Below, piece by piece: positions 53,109 through 64,000 of a DNA stretch of 64,000 nt. Position numbers and translations under genes: made by a program. Within the stretch, counting starts at the first letter, position 1. The number at the start of each line of letters is the position of its first letter. Below the pieces are notes generated by a model, which was given only the letters and a program-made list of their open reading frames with translations, did no database searches and had not been told where the DNA came from. Where the stretch lies: assembly GCA_963971425.1 (NCBI GenBank), contig OZ020517.1:19372904-19436903 (forward strand), in the 5' to 3' direction. This DNA is from Bryoerythrophyllum caledonicum (lineage: Eukaryota; Streptophyta; Bryopsida; Pottiales; Pottiaceae).

Positions 53109-55724
53109 GCACATGTCCAATATAGGTATCCAAAAGGATTGTCTCGTTCTCATTTTAGTCGCCCCCCTCTCAAATAAGCTTCCGGCAACATATGTTCGGT
53201 GCCATTGTTGCTCTTGTAAATTTGGTCCAACAATATCTTATCTTTCCATGAGTCAATGAACTTGATCCAAAAGAATTTTTGAAAAGTCTATGTTGTCCTA
53301 ATTTGTCCTTTTGTAAAATAAAAGGAAACTGTCTTAATTCCGGATAAATTGAAAAAGGATATAAACGGATAAGCAAATTGTCATGCTTAAGGCCGAAACT
53401 TTTATAGTGTATGTAAATGACTATAGTCTTCAAAGACATGAATATAGAGTGCATAGAAAATACACCTCTAGCGGTATATTCAATTACAAAGTATCATCTC
53501 ATATAGTTTTAGAAATATGTCCTGAAAGGCATCATATCTCAAATTTTTTTATTATTATTTTCCCTGTAGCTATTGAAAATGATTAAGTGCAAGTACTTGC
53601 ATTGATAAATTATCTCAGAATGTGATACATTGTTTAATGTTGTTTCGAGTGCACTATCTATCCTTAAAGGAATTTTGAAAGGACTCATGTATCCTGAATC
53701 ATCATAGTCCATATGAAAAGGGATCAAATGCAATGATTGTACTAAAAAGAAAAAAGAAAAATATATAAAAAAGAAAAGAAATAAACAGGGAGGGAAATTG
53801 GATGGATTTAAAGGACACTGCCAAGAAACGTTAAGTATGACAGTTTACAATATGACAGATGTTCAAATACGTACAGATTTGTAGGTTTTGGACAGATGTC
53901 AAAGTTTGTATGGCGATATGAGATGTTGTCGATATCATTGGATCCATGCTGATGATGTAATTGGAACCAGTCTGACATGTGGACAATGGCTCTAAATTAC
54001 GAATACACATTCCTAGAAATCCTCACGGGGCAGATTGAGACAAAGAATGAGCAGACTGCGGTGGGCAGTGTGATTAATCAACAGAGTCTAGGGTTGGTTT
54101 AACCCCAAACCCCAAACCCTAAAACATTAAATCTAAACTCAAACCTAAACCCTAAAGTCACTCAAGAAATTATGTTGTACCCTTTACCCTATACCTTTTA
54201 TCCTAGGTATTCTTTGTCTTTCACCTAATCATCTTAACCCTTAAGTGCCCAGGAGACCCAAAATGGGACTCTAGAGGTGTTAAAACTCAATTTTTATGAA
54301 ATCCATGAGGAACTAGTTGTGAAATTTGAAGTTCAGATTTGTGCACACATTACATGAACATTCTCCATCAATCAGATCATGATTTGGATTCATAGAACTC
54401 TTGGAAAAGCTAGGAATACAACACAAAATACATCAAATACACTAACATACAATGAATATAGTGATACCATGCTACATACTATGTTGTATTTCACACACAT
54501 GCACATTGGTTTTGGTCTTAAATTTTGATTGAACTTTGTCTTTAAGACATTCTTCATTGTTTTGTGGTTGTTGATCTCTCTCTTCACATACGAAACTTTT
54601 GTTTTGATTTGTATAAGGTTGGAAGGTTTCTGTTTACAATCAAGTAGAAAAAAGCAAAGAAATCACCAATAATTGTGTATTAATATTTTCTTCACATGTG
54701 ATATGTCAATGCCAAGCTATCAACCTAGTGCACATGTAAACTGCTCTAATTCTAAGTAAAAAAATTCTTGTAAGAAGCTATTGATGGTTAAAGTAGTACA
54801 CCCTCTAAATCCACAATTTTCACTACCAATATACGATAACTTTAAACACTATAATCTATTCCATCAACCGTTGGATGTTGTGCAAAATTTCCCCAAAGTT
54901 CAGGTCATGGTTAAAGTTGAATTTTGTAAGGTTAGATATTAATATTAGGCATTGTATTTCCATCAAATCCGGTTCAAAGAAAAAAATCAACAGATATCTT
55001 GGTTGTTCCATTCACATAGCTAGGCGGTAAAGGATTAAGGGCTTCTTCATTGTTGTGATTGTTGATCTCTCTGATCGCATACAAAATTTCTGTTTAACTT
55101 TGCATTCATTTGGAACATTTTTGTATACAATCAAGTAGGCACAAGTCAAAAAATCATCAATAATCATGTATACATGTTTTTTTGACGTATAATATATCAA
55201 TGCAAAGCTATCAACCTAGTGCACATGTGAACCTTTTTTTAATTCAAAATACAATAATTCTTGCAAGATCAATTGATGGATAAAGTGTACCCTCCAAAGT
55301 CCACAATTTTCATTACCAATATATGGTAGCTTTAAACACTATATAGGAATTAACTACTTGTTGCAATTTAAAGACACATGTTGCATCTTCACTAACCTTT
55401 TATTTTATTATTTCCTTGTGTAAGGGACAATTGCCAATGAGAATTGCACCTCAATAAACCAATTGCAACATACAACTACCAAATGACAATATGATTGTTT
55501 TCAAGTTGGACTTCTAAAATAATAGCTATGCTATTCTAAGTGCAAAGAGTAGGGTTTTTTTCCCAAGAAGCTCCAAAAATTTTGCTAAAAACTGCTATTG
55601 ACATTGAAATATCTTATACATATAGAGAATTTGTTTTTGAGATTGTCAAGTTCTTAGAGATTGTCAAAGTTATTTCAGATTGTCAAGTTTTTAGAGGTTT
55701 ATTTATTTTTTACTTGTCAAGAAT
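53109..55724. other. AT-rich intergenic region
   Basis: No gene is recognised; only short open frames. A short telomere-like tract (about 54094-54155) has AACCCTAAA-type units mixed with AACCCCAAACCCC, as scattered in plant genomes. 54660-54900 and 55130-55360 resemble each other (ATCAACCTAGTGCACATGT in both), a diverged direct repeat about 490 bp apart. Confidence 0.55.
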
Positions 55725-55835
55725 GACCTTGGCATTACATGGATATTACCTTAGATAAATTCCTTGAATTTTTCAATTTTTTTGGACAGACTCCATTGTG
55801 AATTACTAATGTATGAAACCGACCAACACATAGGG
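55725..55835. mobile_element. 3' remnant of the TA-flanked MITE family
   Basis: ATGTATGAAACCGACC followed by ACACATAGGG and then TA matches the right end of 40692-40936, as does the AT-rich stretch before it (TTTTTTTGGACAGACTCCAT). No left end is found. Confidence 0.55.
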
Positions 55836-55959
55836 TAGCTTGGTGGGCAGTTTGAAGTATTTTTGAAAAGAAACAGTAAAATTTATAACTAAAATAGGAA
55901 TTAAAAAACAAAAGTATTTTTTTCTTAATTTAGAAGTACATTACATCTTCTATTACTTA

Positions 55960-56530
55960 AAACTAGTAAAAACCCCTGTCGTCTCCAACGGAGCAATATA
56001 TAGTATCAAAGTAGAAGTGTGAAATAAAAGTATCAAATCTTTCCAAAACATAGATAAGCCTGGCTGCAATCATAAAAAACAATTCTATTATATATATAGA
56101 CTAGGGAATCTTGTGTCTTCCGGACACCATAATTTTTTGTGTTGAGTCCCCACCTCCCGGTCCTCTAGCCCTTTGCCTCCAACCCATCGATCCCTTGTCC
56201 CCTGTACCCGTCTTTGTCTCCCGTCCCCGTCCCCTATCCATGTCCCTCATCCCCGTTCTTTTAGAGAATGTAACCATAGGATCTTCTTCTAATTTTTATG
56301 AGATGAAAGATGTGGTCAATATATAGTATTGTAAAGTATATAATAATATTTTCTATTATTATATTAAGTTAAAATTAAAAGCATCATAAAGGAAAATTCT
56401 AAAAATAAAATTTGCAGGTAAAAGTTTGTAAAACAAAAGCCTCAAGGTAAAGCATGAAATCTTCTTAACACGTAGATAAGCTTGACGGCACAGATGAAAA
56501 CCAATTCTATTATATATATAGACTAGTGGA
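55960..56530. repeat. Diverged direct repeat, about 416-bp period
   Basis: CAATTCTATTATATATATAG occurs at about 56082 and 56497, each followed by ACTAG, then a GTGTC motif and TTTTTTGTGTT/TTATTTTGTGTTAAG and preceded by a GATAAGC-containing segment. It may be repeat ends of an old element; no gene is seen. Confidence 0.6.
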
Positions 56531-58311
56531 ACTCGTGTCCACTAGACACAATATTATTTTGTGTTAAGTCCTCACTTACGTCTAAATATTAAGTTTAATT
56601 AAGTTAAAAAACATGTCTTCTTCCTTGGAAATATCTCCAAGTCATCTCCAAGTTAAGTCCCCTAGTTTTAGGAATCCATGGAAATGAAAAAGCATCTTAG
56701 TTTGATTTTTCATGTCATAGTTTTTGATCCATTTACATCTACTTCAATCTAAATTGTATATGTTTGTTGTAATTAAAAAATGGAAAAAGGTTTCTAGTCA
56801 CTTAAAAAAAAAAAAAAAAAACTCACTTCCCGCTCACCTGTGCTCAAACTCACTTCCCGCTCACTTGTTAGTTGCACTCTCGTCATACATTCTTGACACT
56901 CATTTCTTTTTGTGCTTGTCGTCATGCTCGTGTACGTTGCAGCTATGGATATGATCCTTTTTGTATGATCAAGAAGCCTGCAAATTTTGTCAAGTTAGTC
57001 TTCACCTCTTCACATGTCCTGAACATTTTTGAGAATATACTACTTGTTCTCATTGAAGTTTCCCAGTAATTTATTTGATCACATATAACTCATGCATGCC
57101 TTGCAGCATGAAGTGATGCAAGCTGCGAAAGACACACATCACTTCTTCTCTGGATGTTGCTGCGGAGGCGCTGAGAAACGGGTCGCTCAAACCCGTCATT
57201 CTCCGTGTACGTACCACACCTGCATATTCCATTTCCTGAAATCTACTATCGCAGAGTTTCTTGATTGGAATCACAACTTTCTATAACGTGCAATATGTGT
57301 GGTGCTCATACAAGAGGGTTTTGAATGGATAACTTGGTTTAAAATTGATCTGATGGAGTTTGGAAGCGCTGCATATTGTTGCGTGAACAAGTGAATCTAG
57401 CTTTGGCATCTTACACTATTTTTTGGTCTGTGGCTGACAGGAGTGTACTGGTACCTGCTTCGAGCGTCACTTGGAGCCGGTGATCCACATGGAACTTGTG
57501 TTTGCCCTTTCACTGCTCAAGACACGTTTATTCATGACTTGAGGTGACTGATTATGGGGTATAATCTCATTGATAAGTGAATTGATACATCAATAACTAC
57601 TTGCAGGTTTAGAGGTGTGACATCTACACCTCCCAATATATAATTTACCATTGTGGCATGTTCATTTACAGTTTATGTTCTTCATTAATACCACTTTTAG
57701 GTGCATAATTCGACATGGTAACATAGTCCTTCTATGGTATTTAAACCTGTATTTAAACAATGGTATTTAAACCTGCTTCGCAGATTCCATTTGCTGTCCA
57801 CGGGACACAAACAATAGCCATCAGAAGAGCTAAAACAAACATCAACACGGAAGTGGAGGGAACTCAAACCATCAAGACTTGAGGTATTGATACTGCACTT
57901 CTTCTTGGTAATACTGCATGTGACAATAATTCCAAAAGCACGTTCATTTTTTACAGCCTCAAATTTAGTATCACCTTCCTGTAAATCCACACTTTGTATT
58001 AGCAATGATAATTGAAGTTTTATTCCAAGGTAGACCTAATCCTTATGAGACTGCAAAATGTGCTGATGGCATCCTAAACTACCAACAAGTAGCGTGGATA
58101 TGTAGCACTATGACTAATCTGTTTGCTTTATACTCATACATGCAAATGTGGTACTTTGAGGAGCTTTTCGAGATCAGGTTCAAGTCAATCTTGTCATGGG
58201 CCAAACAACATATTGCCAAACTAATTATTCACTGACTAGTTTTGCAATATCCTAATCGGCAATATGCTTGTGTTGATGCTTGCGCTGATTGAGAGCTTGC
58301 TTGTGTTGTAG
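56531..58311. other. Intergenic, no gene recognised
   Basis: Short frames only. One (57092-57286) reads HHFFSGCCCGGAEKRV and could be an exon scrap. A TTGTGTTGTAG just before 58312 could be a splice acceptor for the next gene, so an upstream non-coding exon may lie here. Confidence 0.4.
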
Positions 58312-60282
58312 ATGGAAGAATCTCGGTTTCAATGTGAGGGGCTTCCGGAAGGTGAGATCATTGTTGGCGACATAAGAGATGAGGTTCCTGAGGAACTTGT
58401 TTGTAAATATTTTGGCCCTAAGTCATCAAAGAGTGGGTGGAAATATACTGCAAGGACCACACCAGATGAGCAAGCCGCCATTCTTTCGTTGTACCAGCGA
58501 GTGTATGATGCAGATGAAATGCCTAATAAAGAGATCACTCTTCAATTCGCTAGAGGTTTGATTATGATGTCCCTAGATAAGAGTGTTAATTGGTCTCAAT
58601 TCAGCCATGAGAGACTTGAGTATCGGGCTATACTCAAGACTAAGAAAGAAGAGAATGCCAAGAAGAGATTTGGTAGAGAGGTTGTGGAGGCTGTTTCGCT
58701 TCCTTCCAATCTTGCTAAGAAGCGTTGTGTTGCCCTTGGTGCACGACCTTTGTCGTTCAAGTTGACCATGAAGTCCGAACAAAGTAGCAGTTTGATGGAA
58801 AATAAGGGGCTTGGAGCATGGAAGAAGGTGGGTCCTTTCTGGCTTGCGAGTGAAATAGATGATATGGGTGGGACAATAGAAAAGAGGTCTGCTCTTGTCC
58901 AAGTATTTCGTAATTCTTTATCAAATGTGAGTTGTGATAGAGTTCTCTTGGATGACAACCTTCGTAGAGCTCGGATGTTGTTGACGGATAGGCAAGTGCT
59001 CATTTGTGAGGCCCAAGATAGTCTTGTGCAATTAAATGGCCAAGAGTTCAATGTCCGCTCGTTGATTGAAGAGAGTGCTTCATCTCCAGATGTAGAAAGT
59101 GTAAAAGCGCTCATGGAACAATTAGACACCATTTTGTTTGAGAAATCCTGTCAAGAGCGGACGGAAAGACTTTCTAAGAAAACCATAGTTGAGTGCGAGT
59201 CTACCATCTCTTCCTTGGAGTCCAAATTAGAAGCAGGAATTCGCCACGAGAATGACCTACACCATAAAGTTATTAGTCTCGAGGGTTTTGTAGAGGGTTT
59301 AAATGAGCAACTACGAGCAATGACTAACGGAGAGGGAGCAATGTTTTGGCCCAGACCCCTCCCTGAAAGCCCAGAGCTTCCTATGACTGTAACCCACACT
59401 CTCAACGCATGTCCCGTGTGTTGTATGTGGTATTCTTGTTTCGATTATGTCCCTATATCGTGCGGACATTGTTATCATCCTTGGTGCCTCTATGAGCACA
59501 CAAAGAAGTCCAACTCGTGCAAGATTGAGGGTTGCAATGCCAAGCTACATGGACAGCATGGAATTGCATTAGGCTTGCGCCCTCAAACAACTGATTTAAA
59601 ACCTTCAATGGAAGTGCCATCGTTAAGCATGCCTCTCTCTAAAGGTGAGTTTTTTGCACTTTCTTAAATTATGATGTAAATTTGTTCCATGTTTGTGTTT
59701 AGAGTTTTGGTGTTCCAAATTGGACTTTGATAATCTTTAAGTCTTTTTCAAAAGCTTTATTTCTTGGACCTTAAATAAAAAATTTAAATTCGATAAGTAC
59801 AAACTATGGTTCACATGCTTTTTTATCTCGTTCAAACTGATTTCTAATCTTTCTTGAGCTATATTTAGATTCTAGAAAAAAATTCAATTATTAAAAATGG
59901 ATAAAAGGGAGGGGGATTAGACTTATTCAAGTCTTGCATGGGCTGCATGAATATTTTTTGTTGTAAATAGGTGTTTGACCAATTCTAATTTCTTGTCATC
60001 TTATCTTGATGTTCCTCGTTGTGCAGTTCCTCACAAGGAATCACCTTCAGAAATTCCGGCTGTGCATAGTGGACAGCATGGACACCAACTTTATTCCTCT
60101 TTGCCTCGATCTGGTGTAAGAGGTACAAAGCCACTTCTAACTCTTGGTCAGAATGGAACTGTGTTGTGATTCCAAATACATGATTTTTAATGGTGATGCT
60201 TGCAGGGCATGAATCTGAAATTGATCATGATGCCCTTGTACTGCATGAATTTCACCTTGTCCTTAGACAACAACTTTTATAA
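58312..60282 (+). CDS. Coiled-coil protein with RING-H2-like zinc finger
   Basis: Exon 58312-59644 gives 444 codons from MEESRFQCEGLPEG. Residues about 220-345 are heptad-like and charged (LSKKTIVECESTISSLESKL), probably coiled coil. From Cys367 the protein has CPVC-x13-C-x-H-x2-H-x2-C, then C-x4-C (CKIEGC), a RING-H2-like zinc ligand pattern with uneven spacing. The donor GTGAGT after 59644 joins in phase to 60027-60122 (PHKESPSEIPAVHSGQHGHQ); a further GT-AG intron joins to 60206-60282 (GHESEIDHDALVLHEF). If that last intron is retained, the protein stops at 60169. A nuclear or ubiquitin-ligase role is possible but not established; I do not recognise the family by name. Exon choice is by eye. 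Confidence 0.65.
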
Positions 60283-60699
60283 AAGGGAAGACCGCGTCTG
60301 TGTCGGGCTTTTATGAAAATGTGTTGTGCTTGAGTTCGTTCAAAGGAAGAGTAGAGTCCTTGATACAAATTTTTGTACTTCTGTAAATACTTCATGAGAT
60401 AGGAATTAGATGGAATTCTTGGTTCCTGAGCAAGACAATCAAGATGATCTTAGATCAGGACAATTTTATCAGGATTCAGGACTGTGAGGACAATTCTTGG
60501 TTCTTGATATGGACGATTAGAGAGCTATGAGGATGATCAGGACTATCAGGAACGATGGAAACAATCAGGAACATCGGGAAGATTAGGACGATCAAGATCA
60601 ATTAGAACTAATTGGATTCAGTATCAATCTGGATTTAGGAACAAATCCGAAATGGATTTGGTTCTATTCCGTTTTTGTTTCTGTTCCGTTCCGTTCTGT
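60283..60699. repeat. Degenerate AGGACNATCAGGA short repeat
   Basis: 60440-60620 contains many variants of ATCAGGA/ACGATCAGGA spaced about 10-16 bp, on one strand. No gene is seen. Confidence 0.6.
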
Positions 60700-61040
60700 T
60701 CCATTCGTTTGCGTTTGCGTTTCCGTCTCCGTCTCCGTGTCCGTCTCCATGTCCGTGTCCGTCTTTGTGTCCGTCTCCGTGTCCGTGTCCGTCTTTGTGT
60801 CCGTCTCCGTGTCCGTGTCCGTCTCCGTCTCCGGTTCCAGTCCGGTTCCGGTTCCAGTTCCGGTTCCGTTTCCGTTTCCATTTCCATTTCCGTTTCTGTT
60901 TCCGTTTCCGTTTCCGTTTCCATTTCCGTTTCCGTTTCCATTTTCGTTTCTGTTTCCGTTTCCGTTTCCATTTTCGTTTCTGTTTCCGTTTCCGTTTCCG
61001 TTTCCGGTTTTGTTTCCGTTTCCTTTTCGTTGAATGGACT
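60700..61040 (+). repeat. Hexanucleotide satellite, TCCGTT/TCCGTC/TCCGTG
   Basis: A pyrimidine-rich 6-bp tandem array, with sub-blocks of TCCGTC/TCCGTG first, then TTCCGG, then TTTCCG. It produces long meaningless open frames on both strands (Ser-Val and Glu-Thr repeats). Confidence 0.95.
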
Positions 61041-61928
61041 TATTTCCGTTTTGTTCTATCGTAGATTTACTGGATGCTAATGTCGTAGGAGAATTCCACA
61101 CCGCGTTTCCCACTGGTACAGACCAACTCTGCTTCAAAGGTTTCACCTAGTATGTATGATTTACAAAATCTATATACCATTCTCGGATCGACATATTGTA
61201 TTTTTTGTTTTGATTTAGTTTGGAGTGGTGTGGGGTATGTAACCAGATGAGGGAGAGGTTTATACGACAGGAAACAATGCTTACGATCAACTAGGAGCTC
61301 AAGGCCAGGAAAAGCATGTGGCGCCCAAGCGTGTTGCTGCCCTAGATACGCACGTATTGACACATATTGCGTGTGGATCGACTAAAACCGTAGCTATTAC
61401 AGGTGAGTATCAAAGTTGTTGTCCCAGATTCAATTAAAACTATGTTTGTTTCTATTAGTATTAATTTATGGAGTTCTTGACTGTAGTCTACTTGTCTACA
61501 ATCCTACGATTACCTCTTTGCATGAGCTGCAAAGAAGCTGCTCTTATACACAATGAAATAGCGTTCTACCACTAACATACTAAGGGTTCTTCAAGTATTC
61601 TTGTAACATGCTGCAGATTATCCTTAAATGCACGTGCATATTAGACATCATGTCTGTGCACGTTGACACGACGTCTGTGAACATTGAAAGAATATTCCTG
61701 GAGCATCTTGGTGAAGATTCCCGAAATTGCTAGAGTCTGTTTGCATGAATGTTTGCATGCTCAGTCTTACGTCTCCAAGTCATCGTTTTCTTCCTTATAT
61801 TTCATGTGCATTTGTTTATTGTTACTGTAACCAAACCAGAACCTTATTCTAAATTGTTATTGTAAATTATTAGTAACATTTTAGATCTTTTTTTTTTCCA
61901 GAACCTGTACATTTATCAACTTCTACAG
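61041..61928. other. Upstream region of the RING gene, exons uncertain
   Basis: The RING gene must begin here or further left, since its first certain exon starts at an acceptor at 61928. No convincing first exon was identified. Confidence 0.4.
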
Positions 61929-62655
61929 GTTACAAAGCTCTCTCACAAGGTTTGGACCAACAACAGCTGACTTGCAGCATGTGTTTATCAAAACTTGTTG
62001 CTGTGAAATTGACTGTACGTGGTTTTTTATCATTTATATTAAATATATTTTTTATCATTTTTAAAAAAAATTCGTGAACATAATTTTAATATTTTTGGTT
62101 TCTTTTAATGTATATAGCATTATTTTCCTTTGTACATGACATCAAAAGATCCTATCTTAAACTTGCTTTATAATTGTTTTTTTCTCAATGTGGATTTTTC
62201 TTCTGTAGGCTTGCGAGCATTCATTTTGTTTCAGTTGCATTCGAGGCCTGAAAGAATGCCCAGATTGCAAAAAAAAGATTCTTGGATGGAGGCGACAACC
62301 TCAACCTCAGCCACAACCACCTCAACCTCAACCACTGCTACCCGATGGAGATAGTGATAATGATGACCTGGGATTGCAACATTATTGCAACGACGACATC
62401 TTCAAGAACGGAGGGATGTGTTCTATTTCAGTTATAGAAGAAGTTCAATCGATAACTGAAAAAGTAGCACCCAAGGTCCAGAAGAAGAAGCAAACCCGTC
62501 CAACATTCAATATTGATACATTGAATCATACTCGAGTCCTAGAAAGACCCATGGCTGAGATATTGGAGGTTGCACAATCAACCGAGGTGGGTAAGGAGCG
62601 AACAATAGAGCTGCCAAAACGTAAGCCCGCACGTCCGGCTAAGTTTAGAGTCTAG
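61929..62655 (+). CDS. RING-HC zinc-finger protein, 5' end not found
   Basis: Exon 61929-62014 ends LTCSMCLSKLVAVKLT at GTACGT; exon 62209-62655 starts ACEHSFCFSCIRGLKECPDC. Joined in phase they give C-x2-C-x11-C-x-H-x2-C-x2-C-x6-C-x2-C, a textbook RING-HC finger interrupted by an intron inside the zinc-binding loop. A PQ-rich spacer (QPQPQPQPPQPQP) and a basic, unrecognised C-terminal region (KRKPARPAKFRV, stop at 62655) follow. An E3 ubiquitin ligase role is inferred from the domain. It could share a transcript with the upstream coiled-coil/RING-H2 gene, but stop codons between them argue for two genes. Confidence 0.72.
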
Positions 62656-63704
62656 ATTTTTGATAGCTGTTGCTAGTTATCAGTATATAAGAGCTACTTA
62701 ACGATAAATAAGAGTTGCTACTAGTTGACGAGTAGCATCTATGTGACAACTATATGATGAAGTACCTGGCTCATATCTCGCTCATATCTAAGAAGTTTGC
62801 GATCACTAGAATCCCACCCTGATAAGAACATCAGATGAAGTCATATTTAAGAACATCGGATTACCTCTCATTCAGACATACAACTTTGATCAAGATGCGA
62901 CTTACTTAAGAATGAGTTGCAGAATGGAAACAAAAGGAGAAAAACCACAAAATGAACTAACATTGTGAGAATTTTTGATTTTTTGGAAACACCTGTTGGA
63001 GGGAACAAACAATCAATTGACACGTGCAATTACACAAAGAAATAAGAATGCAGACCCTTGCATGAAATCGCAGCAGTCAACTGTGATAGGCATACTGAGA
63101 AATCGCAGGATTATACCTGCTTGGTGAAATGCTCAAAACGGGCATCGTATAATTCTGTAACTGCCTTGCAATCAACAGATGCTAGTTGACGAGTAGCAAC
63201 AAATCTTGATTGATTTTCCAGCGACCAGAGCCTTCTAATGTGAGCATCATTAATAATGGTGGTTAGTGCTGAAATCATTAGGAACTTCATTCAGACTTTG
63301 TTGAATGATCACCAACTCGTTCACAACAATGAATAAGTCAACTCAAAGTCCAGCATTGTGCCGTGATATAACATGCTTGACCAATCCTTATTACTTCATG
63401 ATCAACAACAATAATTTTTTTTGTTGAAGTATAAATATTGGATTATTGGATGTACATTGATCTCAGCTATTGCATAGAAGAATTTGATGGAATAGTTGAT
63501 TGTCTAATAGAACATCAATTTCTTAGTTGATTGCCTTGGTATGATAGCTATAGTACATGCAATGCAATACAAGTTTACAGCTTGAGGTGGGTACTAGTTT
63601 CAAACACCTCTAAGACAAAATTCATATGATCAATAGAAGAATTTGATGGAATAGTTGATTGTCAATTGGATTGTCAAAATAATAGATGTAATAGTCAAAC
63701 CTAA
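62656..63704. other. Intergenic, nothing recognised
   Basis: AT-rich. GCTACTAGTTGACGAGTAGC (62714-62733) and GATGCTAGTTGACGAGTAGC (63178-63197) are a short direct repeat, and GATCAATAGAAGAATTTGATGG-like sequence occurs near 63480 and 63632. No gene is seen. Confidence 0.5.
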
Positions 63705-64000
63705 TCAGAGGTCTTCTGAGCCTGAAGACTCTGAATCTAAAGAATCCATATTGCTAATTGACTCGCTACCATTGTCTGACAAACCTTCTTCATTATCAGC
63801 ATCATCAAGATCCTCTCGTTGTTGACGTGCTTGTATAGCAGTGTTAATACGTCGTGCAGCATTGTTGCTAAGATGGTACACTGACAAACCTCCTTTCTGT
63901 TTGTGAGGAGACAAAGTCATTGCAAATTTTGTAGCACACACCAAATGAGAGTACACTCGAGCGATTCCAGCATCATGAAGTTGTACGTACGAATTTTGGT
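63705..64000 (-). CDS. Unknown protein C-terminus, truncated by window end
   Basis: A minus-strand frame open from the window edge to a TGA/TAA-type stop at 63705. It reads QNSYVQLHDAGIARVYSHLV, then FAMTLSPHKQKGGLSVYHLS, then an Arg/Gln-rich helix and an acidic Ser/Asp/Glu tail ending SESSGSEDL. I recognise no domain. The acidic tail suggests a nuclear protein or a transposon-derived protein. No start is within the window. Confidence 0.5.
   Translation of the reverse strand, partial: QNSYVQLHDAGIARVYSHLVCATKFAMTLSPHKQKGGLSVYHLSNNAARRINTAIQARQQREDLDDADNEEGLSDNGSESISNMDSLDSESSGSEDL

Noticed and set aside
54094..54155. Telomere or chromosome end
   Set aside because: Only a handful of imperfect CCCTAAA-type units are present within ordinary sequence, so it is an interstitial scrap at most.
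60624..61146. Long open frames on both strands (Glu-Thr, Ser-Val, Arg-rich)
   Set aside because: They are translations of a hexanucleotide tandem repeat; all frames are open because the unit has no stop codon.

Overview
The window looks like plant nuclear DNA, probably from a non-seed land plant such as a bryophyte or lycophyte; this is an inference. The signs are spliced genes with GT-AG introns, an ankyrin/PGG-type membrane protein, an HMA heavy-metal-domain protein, a short plant-type telomere-like tract, and many MULE, Tc1-like and retrotransposon remnants. I see no bacterial operons, rRNA, tRNA or CRISPR array.

Layout. 1-830 is a degenerate tandem array with a roughly 20-bp period. 2205-11940 (block A) and 36424-45885 (block B) are direct copies of one segmental duplication. 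Each holds a 5'-truncated retrotransposon 3' end, a basic low-complexity repeat, a dead Tc1-like transposase and a 713-codon ankyrin-PGG gene. A partial third copy runs 14308-16398 and resumes at 26643. It is split by a 10.2-kb DNA transposon (16399-26642) flanked by an 11-bp target-site duplication, and its retrotransposon part is split by an intact Tc1-type DD34E transposon (12594-14307) flanked by TA.

The 10.2-kb element (MULE-1) is the most interesting object. It pairs a SWIM-finger MULE-type transposase (plus strand) with a divergent, multi-exon gene (minus strand) that I read as an N-terminal ParB-like domain followed by a helical/basic middle and a degenerate C-terminal beta-class DNA methyltransferase. 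Between the two genes lie about 0.5-kb repeats, each with a roughly 100-bp near-perfect palindrome centred on GGATCC. A second, deleted copy (MULE-2, 29146-36423) sits inverted 2.5 kb away with the same architecture and more palindromes. In the methyltransferase gene the in-frame stops of copy 1 are all TAG, and the comparison of copies shows CAG-to-TAG changes. That fits cytosine-methylation decay at CHG sites.

46.4-52.9 kb is an inverted duplication of an HMA-domain gene (three exons, TATA box) around a 3.3-kb spacer with small MITEs. 53-58 kb is AT-rich and mostly empty. 58.3-62.7 kb holds two spliced genes for RING-type zinc-finger proteins separated by simple-sequence DNA. The window ends inside a minus-strand reading frame of unknown function with an acidic C-terminus.

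Host genes that look alive are the two ankyrin-PGG genes, the two HMA genes and the two RING genes. Of the mobile elements, only the Tc1 at 12.6-14.3 kb looks potentially intact.
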